Positions 8,985-18,454 of a stretch of 25,000 bases of DNA are shown here, piece after piece. The position numbers and the translations under genes are program-made. The number at the start of each line of letters is the position of its first letter. Positions within the stretch are counted from its first letter, which is position 1. This DNA is from Chrysomallon squamiferum (lineage: Eukaryota > Mollusca > Gastropoda > Neomphalida > Peltospiridae), in assembly GCA_012295275.1 (NCBI GenBank), contig CM022675.1, positions 8,245,832-8,270,831 of the forward strand, read 5' to 3'. The notes under the pieces are model-generated. The model saw nothing but the letters and a program-made list of their open reading frames with translations. It ran no database searches and was not told the DNA's origin.

Positions 8985-8985
8985 A

Positions 8986-8993
8986 TGACGTCA
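8986..8993. promoter_or_regulatory. perfect palindromic CRE
   Basis: TGACGTCA, the full CREB/ATF consensus, begins two bases after the stop codon of the candidate exon. A half-site AACGTCA follows at 9000-9006. In a 3' UTR this may be chance. Confidence 0.3.
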
Positions 8994-9887
8994 TTGCAGC
9001 AACGTCATGCATTTCCCACCAAACAAACATTAGGAAGGTGTCTAAGGATAATTTTGAACTTGGGGTCCATCTTAAAAAGTGAATGGATTGGGACAAGACA
9101 ATTATTATATTTTTTTTTCTTTTTTTTTTTAGTTTTTTTTTTCTTTTTTTTTTTCATCTTAGTTTTACACTTTTTTCAGGACTACATTTTTTTCAGGACT
9201 GCATTTAGACCACATATATTTTATTTCAACGATTTTCCCTATGTAGCAAAACTAAATTTTAAGAATACTATATATATATATATATATTTTTTTTTTTTAA
9301 TGATAATTAAGATTATTATTATTATTATTATTATTAAATTCTGCAAACATAGTTTTAGAAAACTGAATGATTTTTATCCAATATACTCATCACTGAAAAT
9401 ATATATATATATGTGTAAATACTTGTACAAGGAATAGCAAAGCAGTAAATTGATGCAGCAATAATTTTTTTTTTTTTTTTTTTTTTAATAATAGATTTTG
9501 GAATAATACAGGTAGTGTGAATCTTTACATGGTTTTAATACACCGTCAATCAACCACTATGCAACTTAACAACGTTTTTATTTTTTGTTTTTTATTTCTA
9601 TTTTCAGATTGTTTACATTATTTCTCATACTTGTCTTAAATATTCCTTCATTGTCTTATTTATTATTAGTCCATGTGTCTCAACATTTTTATCATTTCTT
9701 GAATTAATTAATTTACCTATGGAATCAAACTTTAGTATGAACTACACTCAGCTTTAAGAAAAAAATAAAAATAACAAGTGCCAAACACAAATAATTATAG
9801 TCAGTTCAAAGAAATGTCTTTAGCAGTATTTAGATATTTAATGGTGTATTTGTAGATTTATTTATTAGCTAAAAATAGTGTTGTCTC

Positions 9888-9979
9888 ATTTTATTTTATT
9901 TTATTTTATTTATTTATTTATTTATTTATTATTGTTATTGTTATTGTTATTATTACTGTTGTTGTTATTATTATTATTG

Positions 9980-10040
<61 letters not shown>
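9888..10040. repeat. (ATTTT)n, (ATTT)n, (ATTG/ATT)n
   Basis: TTTTA units from 9888, ATTT at about 9908-9930, then ATTGTT and ATT units to 10040. The long leucine open frame here is the ATT repeat translated. Confidence 0.95.
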
Positions 10041-10370
10041 CAGAGGGTTACATAGTGCCATATTCTCTTCAGGATACCAGAATAATTTCCATTTTTGTTT
10101 TCATCATTTTGTTTTTGTATATTAAAATTTTATTCTTTACATTTTATATCTCTCGTACATACTGATATTGTGTTAATTTTTTTTTATTCCAAAGCTATAT
10201 TTATATATATTTGAATTTTTATTTGATATACATTCCAAGAAGTCTTTTATAAATATATAGAGTAAAACAAATGTAATTCCAATCCTTATTATCAAATTAT
10301 AAAATAAATTATAATAAATGAAATTGCAGTTAACAAACTATGAAATTTTAAAAATGTTATATAATATATT

Positions 10371-10375
<5 letters not shown>

Positions 10376-10409
<34 letters not shown>
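10376..10409. repeat. poly-T, 34 bases
   Basis: Uninterrupted T run. Read from the other strand it is a long poly-A, which could be the tail of a minus-strand retroposed copy, but no body is recognised beside it. Confidence 0.95.
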
Positions 10410-10416
<7 letters not shown>

Positions 10417-10948
10417 AAAATAACATCTGATTTAATAACAATGTTTTTCAAATTACTTAATATTAAAGGTTTAAATTTTCAAAACTGTGTAATTAAAACT
10501 TAATTTTCAACAAGCCAGAATAATGTACTGTTTCATGGGAAATGTTATGTGTTATATACTGTGTCATATACACAAATTTGTATCTTTACTGATAATAATA
10601 GCCTGTTTTTGGGGGTTTTTTTAATTTTGTATAAATATTATCCTTGACACGATTTTGTTGTTTTATTGTTTTCTCTAACATATATTTATTTCCTTCGAAA
10701 ATATATACTCGGTTACATACAAACACATCAACATATAAAAAAAAAAAAACGTAGGTTACACAAATTTATTACCATATTAGCTACGTTTTTACACCGTAAA
10801 ATCTTTCTCATAAGCCGTCTACTTCCATCCAGAGTTATCTCCCTTGCACCGTTTTCGGACGATTTTTACGAGTTTACGTTGATTTTAAGATTTTGATGGA
10901 ATAGGCTACACAGCCAAACGTCTTTATGTTGCCATCCATTACACCATT
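10410..10948. other. unique AT-rich stretch
   Basis: A modestly GC-richer part at about 10770-10920 has no recognisable coding content. Nothing else is seen. Confidence 0.55.
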
Positions 10949-11084
10949 GTATGTATGTATGTGTGTATGTAATGTATGTGTGTATGTATGTATGTGTGTA
11001 TGCAACAGGGGGACCCAGTAATGTTTTTTTAGTTTTGTTTGTTTGTTGTTGTGTTTTTTTTTTTTATCACTGGCAAACAGGAGA
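10949..11084 (+). repeat. (TATG)n and divergent copy of the 11-12 kb repeat family
   Basis: TATG/TGTG at 10949-11002, then GGGGGACCCAGTAATG, a T-rich part and TTATCACTGGCAAACAGGAG leading into the unit at 11085. The same order (TATG array, GGG-ACAGTGA, TTTATCA) is seen at 12521-12605, so this is one member of the family. Confidence 0.55.
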
Positions 11085-11257
11085 GAATTTTCTTAATAAA
11101 AATAAATATTATTAAATACAAATGTGTGTGTGTGGGTGTGGGTGTGTGTCTGTGTGTATGTAAAAAGGGTCAGTGATGTATGTAAGTACGTAACCAGTAA
11201 CAATAATGGATAATAGGTCAGAATTTTCTTAATGAAAAGAAATATTATTAAATACAA

Positions 11258-11320
<63 letters not shown>

Positions 11321-11407
11321 GGGTCAGTGATGTATGTAAGTACGTAACCAGTAACAGTAATGGATACTAGGTCAGAATTTTCTTAATGAAAAGAAATATA
11401 ATTAAAT
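11085..11407 (+). repeat. tandem duplication of a ~140-bp unit with internal TG tract
   Basis: Unit 1 (11085-11220) and unit 2 (11221-11374) share GAATTTTCTTAAT at the start, AAATATTATTAAATACAAA, a TG microsatellite, and then AAAAAGGGTCAGTGATG and GTAAGTACGTAACCAGTAAC. They differ mainly in the TG tract, which is interrupted in unit 1 and a pure run of about 57 bases in unit 2 (11259-11315). Unit 3 starts at 11375 and breaks off near 11407. Confidence 0.9.
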
Positions 11408-11450
11408 GACAGTGAAAAACATCATACATTATTATGCTGTATAACTGAAG

Positions 11451-11634
11451 AATAAATAAATAAATAAATAAATAAATAAAACAATAGTTTCATCCCCAAT
11501 CCCCTATCCCATAAATGAAAAATAAGAAGGAAAAAGCTACATTTTACTAATATAGTCACATGTACAATTAAACATTTATACATACATTTTGATCATACAT
11601 ACATACATACATACATATACATACATATATATAT
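11451..11634. repeat. (AAAT)n and (CATA)n
   Basis: AAAT at 11451-11481 and CATA/TATA at 11593-11634, separated by unique sequence. Confidence 0.9.
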
Positions 11635-11838
11635 CATTTAATTATTAAATGTAAAATCCAAAATTGTTTCAAAGTTTATAACTGAAAACTGAACCGAACT
11701 AAATCTAGTTATATTTCTTTGAAGAAATCTGGATTGCATTTACTATAATTATATAAGAACATAAAATAAATAAATTATTTATTTATTAGAATTACAATTA
11801 TTATTTTGTTGCTAGAATTATTCAATCATTTGATTTGT

Positions 11839-11910
11839 AATTCAAAGCTAACTGAAACAAAAATCACCAAAGGATGGGTCTCCAATACGAAAAAAACAAA
11901 ATGAATAAAT

Positions 11911-11963
<53 letters not shown>

Positions 11964-12200
11964 ACATAAAGAGAGAGTAGTAATTCTCAGTACATTCTCT
12001 GTTATTATTATTCAGTTGTTGTTGAAATTATTATTATTATTATATTTTTTTTTTTTTTTTTGTATTTTATAAATTTGAATTTGCATTAATTCAAGCTGAA
12101 ACTGAAACAAATGTATTCGAAAGGCTGAGTCTCCATAACATAATTTTTGTTTTGCTTATATACAGTCATAGATTTAAGTAAGTTAAAGAATGTATGTACA
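11839..12200 (+). repeat. pair of diverged repeats with AC tract
   Basis: About 11839-11885 and 12088-12135 are diverged copies sharing AATTCAA, ACTGAAACAAA, AAGG-TG and GTCTCCA in the same order. In the first copy they are followed by an (AC)n tract (11914-11958) and ACAGACATAAAGAGA. In the second they are followed after a gap by ACACAGACGTAGAGA. A 17-T run lies between them at about 12044-12061. Confidence 0.7.
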
Positions 12201-12486
12201 CACAGACGTAGAGAAAAAGAGAATAATAATTGTAGAATATCCACAGAAGGTGCACGAGATAAACTTAAAAAAGAAAGAAAAAAGATTTTAAAAAATTGTC
12301 AAAAGGAAAAACATTCGAAATAAAAAGAGAAACAAAGAAACAAACGAAGAAAAAAATATATATATTAATTTAAAAAAAAAAATAAAAGAAACTAAAACTT
12401 TTAAGCAAAAAACAAATAATGACTAAAAAAATAAATAATAAACAAAGAAAGAAAGAGAAAAAATACGAAGATAAAGAAAAAATGAG
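12201..12486. other. A-rich stretch
   Basis: Dense AAAG, AAAC and AAAT clusters, no gene. Probably degraded simple sequence. Confidence 0.6.
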
Positions 12487-12541
12487 AGAATTTTCTTAAT
12501 ATATATTATTAAATTACAGAGTATGTATGTATGTATGTATG

Positions 12542-12572
<31 letters not shown>

Positions 12573-12650
12573 TATGGGTAACAGTGACGTTGTTTATCAA
12601 CAGCTAAAACGAGTGGATTTTGTTAATGAAAATAAATATCAATAAATAAC
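12487..12650 (+). repeat. further copy of the 11-12 kb repeat with (TATG)n
   Basis: GAATTTTCTTAAT and TATTATTAAAT at 12488-12514 match the units at 11085 and 11221. A pure (TATG)n at 12521-12570 occupies the place of the TG tract. GGGTAACAGTGACG and TTTATCAACAGCTAAAACGA follow, matching the block before 11085. Confidence 0.7.
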
Positions 12651-12850
12651 ATGACTGTGTTCTATATTTAAAGAAATTTAACAACTGAGGAACTGGAGTC
12701 AAAAAATTACACATCGTATATTGCCTGTTAATTACCCGTATTTAACGTACGAAAGCACTCACGCACGTTCGCATGCGTATGGTATTGTACAACATTTGAA
12801 ATTTTATTTTATTAAGCATAACGTTCCTATTAGATTTCGTTATTTAAATA

Positions 12851-13343
12851 CATCGGAACCTCGAGTTACGAACGCCTCGAAGCACGAACAAATCGGATTC
12901 GAGCCGCGATCTTGGGGCAATTTTTCTCTCATTTTACGAATAATGTCCCTGGTTACGAACTATAGCGACACGACACGACAAGCTATGCTGACGTCAAAAT
13001 CGAGGTCAAAGCAAGGATTATAGGCATGCTATAAGGCAAATATGTATCATGAGTTGGGGCCTTTAGTCTTCGATAAGCAGTTGTAGCTCAGTAGATTGTG
13101 CGCTCGCATTTTTTTAAAAATGTTGCTGCATTTATGTGTATGTATTTTATTATACCCTATCCAATATGGCGCCCAAGAAAACAAAAAGTGAAAGCGATGA
13201 TGTTCGTGGAAAGTGTAAATGTATCACAGTTGAGGTTAAGAAAGAAATAATTGCAAAACATGAAAGTAGTGTTCGTCTGTGTCTAACATTGCTTCGGTTT
13301 ACGAACCGAGTTCTGGAACGAATGAAGTTCGTAACCCTAGTAC
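12851..13343 (+). mobile_element. Tigger-like DNA transposon, internally deleted
   Basis: The left end, after TA at 12849-12850, reads CATCGGAACCTCGAGTTACG. The right end, read on the other strand, contains CTAGGGTTACGAAC (13327-13340). The TTACGAA core occurs at 12866, 12934, 12953 and 13299, plus the inverted copy at 13327, which looks like terminal and subterminal transposase-binding repeats. An N-terminal transposase frame lies inside (next entry). At under 500 bp the element is far shorter than an autonomous Tigger and must have been mobilised in trans, if at all. Confidence 0.72.
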
Positions 13344-13348
13344 ATTAA
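13166..13348 (+). pseudogene. Tigger transposase N-terminus, truncated
   Basis: The ATG at 13166 starts MAPKKTKSESDD, followed by ITVEVKKEIIAKHESSVRL. This matches the beginning of Tigger/CENP-B-like transposases, in which a basic leader precedes the first helix-turn-helix (sLeeKkeIIakhesG-xvs). After about 35 residues the similarity stops at VRLCLTLLRFTNR, where the frame enters the right-end repeats. It ends at TAA 13346-13348 after 60 residues. The rest of the DNA-binding region and the DDE domain are missing. The frame is otherwise intact, so the deletion derivative is fairly young. Expression of a 60-residue peptide is possible but not indicated. Confidence 0.7.
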
Positions 13349-13355
13349 GTTAGTT

Positions 13356-13493
13356 TATCTATCTATCTATCTATCTAATTATCTACCTATCTATCTATCT
13401 GTCTGTCTGTCTGCCTGTCTGTCTGTCCATCTATTAGTCGATTTTTAAATTTTATTTATTTATTTATTTATTTTTTTTTTTTTTTTTTTTTTT
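13356..13493. repeat. (TATC)n, (TGTC)n, (ATTT)n and poly-T
   Basis: TATC to TGTC tetramers at 13356-13433, ATTT at 13451-13470 and a 23-T run at 13471-13493, directly beside the right end of the Tigger element. Confidence 0.95.
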
Positions 13494-13853
13494 ATCTGGG
13501 CATTTTTCAGCAAAGTATGAAAATGTAAAATAAAGATATGAGAGGATGACATTTTTTTTTTCTTTCTGCAAATGATCGAAAGTTGGTATCGCGATTTAAT
13601 ACTAGTTTTGATGTGTAGGGTCACATATATCATTCAATACCACTAAGCTAAATAAGAGGCCTGCCACTCAAAGCTCAATTCGTGAGAAGCAGGTGATAAA
13701 GGGGCTATTTTTTTTTACCTTTGATGAAAGTTATACTTAGGTACTGGCTATCATGTTGTTATGGAGAAGGTCACGGTAAATGTATTTCGGTTAAAGAAAC
13801 AAACTGTTGTTCTACCTAGAAAAATAAAATCCTTTGTCCATCCAAACAATAAC

Positions 13854-13856
<3 letters not shown>
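13494..13856. other. unique stretch
   Basis: Nothing recognised apart from short T runs near 13553 and 13709. Confidence 0.55.

Positions 13857-13894
<38 letters not shown>
13857..13894. repeat. (ATT)n microsatellite
   Basis: Pure ATT run inside otherwise unique sequence. Confidence 0.95.
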
Positions 13895-13896
<2 letters not shown>

Positions 13897-14012
13897 GTAA
13901 TTCTTCTTTCAAAATAGCTATATTAAAAAGAGTGGATTTTGTTTTCAGATTTCAAAAATGTCCTATTATTCATACCTGTTTTGTGAATTTTTATCAGTAA
14001 GTTCATCGTTTT

Positions 14013-14330
14013 GATGATCATCAACATTGTTATTGTCGTTTATGTTGCTGCTGTTTTTTTTTGTTAGTTTTGATGTCGTTGCTGCTGTTTCATGGTTGAT
14101 ATTCCTACTGATTTGTCGTGGTTGTTGCTGTTGTTATTGTTACTGTTTATGGCGTTGCTGCTGTTTTGTAGCTGTTGTCGCTTTATATGTCGTTTGTCAT
14201 TTTGTCATTATTATTGATGTTATTGTTGTTATTTATGTTGTGTTATTGTTGATGCTGATGACTGTCGTTGTCGTTGTGGCTGTTGTTAATGTTACATTGG
14301 TGTTGGTGTTGCTAATTGTTCGTAAACAGT
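14013..14330. repeat. degenerate GTT/GCT/GAT triplet region
   Basis: Triplets of GTT, GCT, ATT and GAT in irregular order give a 104-codon frame rich in V, L, C and F. This is cryptic simple sequence and not a membrane protein: the composition follows the triplets and there are no conserved features. Confidence 0.75.
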
Positions 14331-14657
14331 TATTCATTTAAGTTAGACCTAAAAATGATGGTATTGTAATTGCTTCTGTTTCGTTTTAGTCACTGTTTCG
14401 GGAGAGAAAAAAACAACAAAAAAACTTACCCTAAAACATCACGTAAATTAGAAACAAAATCTGTGAAAAAAAAAAAAAAAAAAGACTTTACACAAAAACA
14501 CAATGGACACCTTTGTTCTCAGGTGTTCTTGTTTTGTTTATCAAGGTAAAATATCAACACAAAACTAATCCCAGTAATTAAGAAAGTAATAACAGGGTAA
14601 CAGGAAACTTCATTCTTATCACAGCATTTTGACAGGCTGATGTTTCCAACTCTGAAT
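14331..14657. other. unique stretch with poly-A
   Basis: An 18-A run lies at about 14466-14483. No gene is seen. Confidence 0.6.
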
Positions 14658-14669
14658 CATAATAATAGC

Positions 14670-14730
<61 letters not shown>

Positions 14731-15053
14731 GCAATAATAATAATAATAATAGCAGTAGTAATAATAATAATAATAATAATAGTAATAGTAATAGTAATAG
14801 TAATAATAATATAATAACAGTAGTAGTAGTAGTAGCAGTAGTAGTAGTAGTAGTACTATATACGTGTGTGTATGTGTGTAATTACATTAGTAATTGTTTA
14901 CACACACAGATACGTCCAGCTAAACATACATCCGTGCATCCGTCCATCCAGCTACTACATTTACACACACACACACCCATACACACACTCATACGCACAC
15001 ACACACACATGCATAAGCACACACACACACATGCATAAATACATACATACACG
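14658..15053. repeat. (AAT)n, (TAG)n and (CA)n cluster
   Basis: AAT with AGC and AGT variants at 14658-14818, TAG at 14819-14855, TG/TATG at 14860-14880, and CA/CATA at 14961-15053. The AAT-to-TAG transition repeats the pattern at 4920 and 7400-7480. Confidence 0.93.
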
Positions 15054-15153
15054 TAACTGTAAGTACTACCTTCTGGTGGATTACAAGTTACAAACATATA
15101 TAAGGACAGAAATTACGTCATTCTAGGTATCCTGAGCATGCGCTGTTGTTTTG

Positions 15154-15210
15154 TTGTTTTTTTCTTTTATTTAATTTTTAATTTTATTTTTATTTATTTT
15201 ATTTTTTTTT

Positions 15211-15249
<39 letters not shown>

Positions 15250-15299
15250 TTTTTTTGATGTTTTTTATTTATTTATTATTATTATTATTTTTTTTTTAT
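15154..15299. repeat. T-rich tract with 35-T run
   Basis: T and ATTT-rich throughout. The longest run is 15213-15247. Confidence 0.95.
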
Positions 15300-15541
15300 G
15301 TTTTACCTTCGTTGAGGGATAAACTGGTTTCTCCGTAAAACAAGACTGAACAATATTTTACCTCGGAGCTTCCAAACGACAAATAATCATCACAGACGTC
15401 AGCAACAAAACAATTTAACAACCAAATCCTCCACACAATAATAATTATATAACAGCGACTGGAAAACATTCGCAGCACATTAAGCGTGATAATCTAGCGT
15501 GTTCGTAACATCTGTGATATATTATGTCACAGTTATTTATG

Positions 15542-15542
<1 letters not shown>
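15300..15542. other. unique stretch
   Basis: No gene, RNA or repeat recognised. Confidence 0.55.

Positions 15543-15596
<54 letters not shown>
15543..15596. repeat. (TA)n, 27 units
   Basis: Pure alternating TA of 54 bases. It is fully self-complementary and prone to cruciform extrusion. Confidence 0.97.
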
Positions 15597-15600
<4 letters not shown>

Positions 15601-15734
15601 CATATAGCTGCTTCATATCACCTCGGGGGCCACGAAACTGAAATATAAAAACAGTTCATTAAATGTTTGGCGTCAGTGTTAATTAAGTTTGTTCACTAGT
15701 AATACTAATACTGCTGTTGTTGTACTATACTGAT

Positions 15735-15799
15735 GCTACTACTACTACTACTGTTACTACTACTACTACTATTACTACTACTGCTACTACTACTACTGT

Positions 15800-15842
<43 letters not shown>

Positions 15843-15998
15843 GTTACTACTACTACTACTATTACTATTACTACTACTATTACAGCAGCAATAATAACAA
15901 CAACACAGACGACGACGATAACTGCAAATAATAAGAAAAACAACAAGAAAAACAACAGCAACAGCAGCAACAACAACAACAACAACAGCAATAATAAT
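15735..15998. repeat. (ACT)n then (AAC/AGC)n
   Basis: ACT with GTT and ATT variants at 15735-15890, then AAC, AAT and AGC triplets to 15998. The threonine- and asparagine-rich frame (and valine/leucine on the other strand) is a by-product. Confidence 0.94.
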
Positions 15999-16123
15999 AA
16001 CTAATTAATTGTTATCGATTTAATTGATTCCTTCTTTCTTACTTTTTTTTTTTCATTATTACTAACACCATGGTTGCAATAATCACCATTATTATGCAGA
16101 CATTATCATCATCACCATCATCA

Positions 16124-16124
16124 C

Positions 16125-16178
<54 letters not shown>
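16124..16178. repeat. (ATT)n microsatellite
   Basis: ATT run preceded by ATC/ACC triplets and ending in TTACAG at 16175-16180. The end resembles a splice acceptor, but no open frame of interest follows. Confidence 0.94.
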
Positions 16179-16180
16179 AG

Positions 16181-16992
16181 TTGTCGTTGTCGTTGCACCA
16201 TTTGAGAACAAAATGAAAACATTTTTTTCCTAAACTCTTTTTAAGCAAACAAATCTAAATTATACAAACCTTTGTCAACAGTGTATGCATGAGATAATTC
16301 CACATGAAACAGAGCTCACTCACACATACACACACACACACAACAAACAAATAAATAAATAAATAAATAAACAGACGCGTGAAAACATACAAACAGAAAA
16401 ACATAATATTTATAAAGCTGAGTTGCTGATTAAACGCATTTTCAAAATGACTGGAACGAAGTCTAGCTCTAAGGTATACCGCAAATGTTTAGAATGCGAT
16501 GACCCTGTTTCACGGTATATTAACTTTTGACGTGCTCGTGGTTGTCTCATGCAGTAAGTGTTTAGATTCTCCAATGGATTTATTCTCACAAGGTAACAGC
16601 TTTAATTTATTGTTTTAACATCGTGAATATGAAGTAAGAATTGATTCATCCATGTAAACTGTCTTCTTACGTTGCGATTTTTGAACTAAAGTTTAAAGCT
16701 GGTGACGTTGACGTTCATTTTGCGCGTTAATTAAAACTTAGGGAACAAAATATATCATAAAAGAATAATGTGCATAGTTTGGGGTTTTTTTGTTTTGTTT
16801 TTGTATTGTATTTTTTGTGTCATGGACTTATCTGGACTCGATCCTTGGTTAATGAGGGAGGGTGCAAATGTGTTGATAACATGAAATTCTGTACGTATAA
16901 AAACATCATTATCAATTTGAAATAAAAATTTGTTTTAATCCGTCAACGACATACACATAGCTCTAATAAAAAAGCTTGCAACTTAATGTATA
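16181..16992. other. mostly unique AT-rich stretch
   Basis: Contains short CA (about 16320-16342) and AAAT (16349-16371) repeats. A 27-codon frame at 16447-16530 with a CLEC pair was examined and not accepted as a gene. Nothing else is seen. Confidence 0.55.
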
Positions 16993-17093
16993 ATACATAC
17001 ATACATGCATGCATACATACATACATACAGACAGACAGACAGACAGACAGACATATATATATATATACATGTATACATGCATACATACATACT
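16993..17093. repeat. (CATA)n, (CAGA)n and (TA)n
   Basis: CATA/CATG at 16993-17027, CAGA at 17027-17052, TA at 17053-17067, then CATA again. Confidence 0.94.
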
Positions 17094-18008
17094 ATTTAGG
17101 ACATTAAGATTCGACGTATACAGTCACTTTAATATTTCAAAATATTTGTTTAACAAAATGCATGACACCACAGAATATTATTTTAACATTTGATCTATAC
17201 TGTTTGTTTTTTGTTGTTGTTTTTTCTGTGGTTTTTTGTGTTTTTTTGTTTTGTTTTGTTTTAGTTTTATATCTATTTAATTTTATTTCATTTTGTTTAA
17301 TTATTTTTCTTTAATATTTAGTTATTAACTTACTTCTATATTTTGTGATGCTGTTGTTTTACAGAGTAAGTATATATTCTCACTTCCACATTATTTTCTG
17401 ATATATTATTTATTTATTTTGAACACTATGTTTTATTGTTTATCTGTTGAGTATATAGATGTCATCACTTTTTCACTAAAACTCTTCATTAATTATTATT
17501 AAGTACTAAGACAATTTCATGTTTAGAAAGACAAAGAAAAAACAAATAGACAAATAAATAAATAAATATGATGATGATTATGATAAATAAATAATGAAAA
17601 ATAATTTTAAAAAATACATCGAGACAAATAGATAAATAAACGGACAAACAAACAGAAATACGGACAAACAGGCAAATAAATATACATATACCTAGATAGA
17701 CATACGATACACATTATTAAAGAAAACCACCAGATAAAGGCAGATGGAGAAAGCCCAAGACAAAATATTCAGAACACAAAATAAACTATAAATTCCATTT
17801 TATTACTCGACAGTAACAGCTTAAAAAGCCCCCAGCCTTTTTTTCCCAAACAATAGTACAGTCCGTAGTACGTTGGTAACGGTTCAGTACATTTTGTTCT
17901 GGGGCTTATCTCTGTCGCATGTTTCCAGGGATTTCCATCCCATTAGCTGGCAACATAATACATCTTTTCTTTTAATAGGTGGAACCCTGTGCGTATATAG
18001 TCACCAGC
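17094..18008. other. AT-rich non-coding stretch
   Basis: T- and TTTTG-rich around 17200-17330, AAAT and GACAAA units around 17520-17700, then a somewhat GC-richer unique part at 17800-18000. No gene is recognised. Confidence 0.6.
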
Positions 18009-18065
18009 GACTCTGTTTATAGCTTAAGTGCATAGCTTTGCATCCTTTAAGCTATAAACGGAATC
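18009..18065. repeat. inverted repeat with 13-bp perfect arms
   Basis: GTTTATAGCTTAA at 18015-18027 pairs exactly with TTAAGCTATAAAC at 18047-18059. With one wobble and one mismatch the stem extends to about 18009 and 18065. The loop is 19 bases. It could be a hairpin RNA, a cruciform or the centre of a short palindromic element. Confidence 0.7.
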
Positions 18066-18454
18066 GGTTACGACAATCGGAGCTGAAATCACATCGGAAA
18101 TAAAATCAAAACTCGACAGCCGAAGGTCAATCTATCCTAAACAAATTCACTGGGTACCACAGATTAAAAAAAAATAGAAGATATATATATATGTATATAT
18201 AATGGACTCTGTTAAAACCGGTTTTTGGACTAATCCTGATTTCTGTGTAAACCGGTACGATTTCAAAGTCCCGTCCAGCTATTGTTAATCTATTATGAAG
18301 AAAAACCCTGTATAATCCGGACCCTGTCTAATCCGGATCCCGTATACTTTGGATTCCGGGCGTAAAGTCCAGAATAAAACAGCAAGTTGTATAGTAATCA
18401 GTTTCGTCAACATCGACTCACAATTATACCAAGTATGATCACTTCTTAAACAGT

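Larger units (their letters stand above)
8985..10320 (+). other. probable 3' UTR / downstream flank of the exon
   Basis: Non-coding and AT-rich, with T tracts at 9109-9155, (TA)n and T at about 9270-9298, (ATT)n at 9312-9336 and a T run at 9466-9486. AATAAA, the polyadenylation hexamer, occurs at 9764-9769, 10303-10308 and 10313-10318. Which one is used, if any, cannot be told, because such hexamers are common in AT-rich DNA. Confidence 0.4.

Noticed and set aside
13079-13107. tRNA-like start (GTAGCTCAGTAGATTGTGCGCTCG)
   Set aside because: It matches an A-box-like D-arm, but the D-stem does not pair well, no B-box follows at the right distance, and it lies inside the Tigger element.
14027-14341. 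104-codon hydrophobic frame resembling a membrane protein
   Set aside because: Composition is fully explained by GTT/GCT/ATT triplets, with no conserved residues or splice context.
16175-16185. (ATT)n ending in TTACAG, like the acceptor at 8833
   Set aside because: No open frame with coding character follows and there is no donor at exon distance.
16447-16530. 27-codon frame with a CLEC cysteine pair and inner GTATAC donor
   Set aside because: Too short, no splice acceptor, no matching zinc-binding pair, stop nearby.
17930-17942. GGGATTTCCATCCC as a kappaB-like site
   Set aside because: A single partial match without a cluster is expected by chance.
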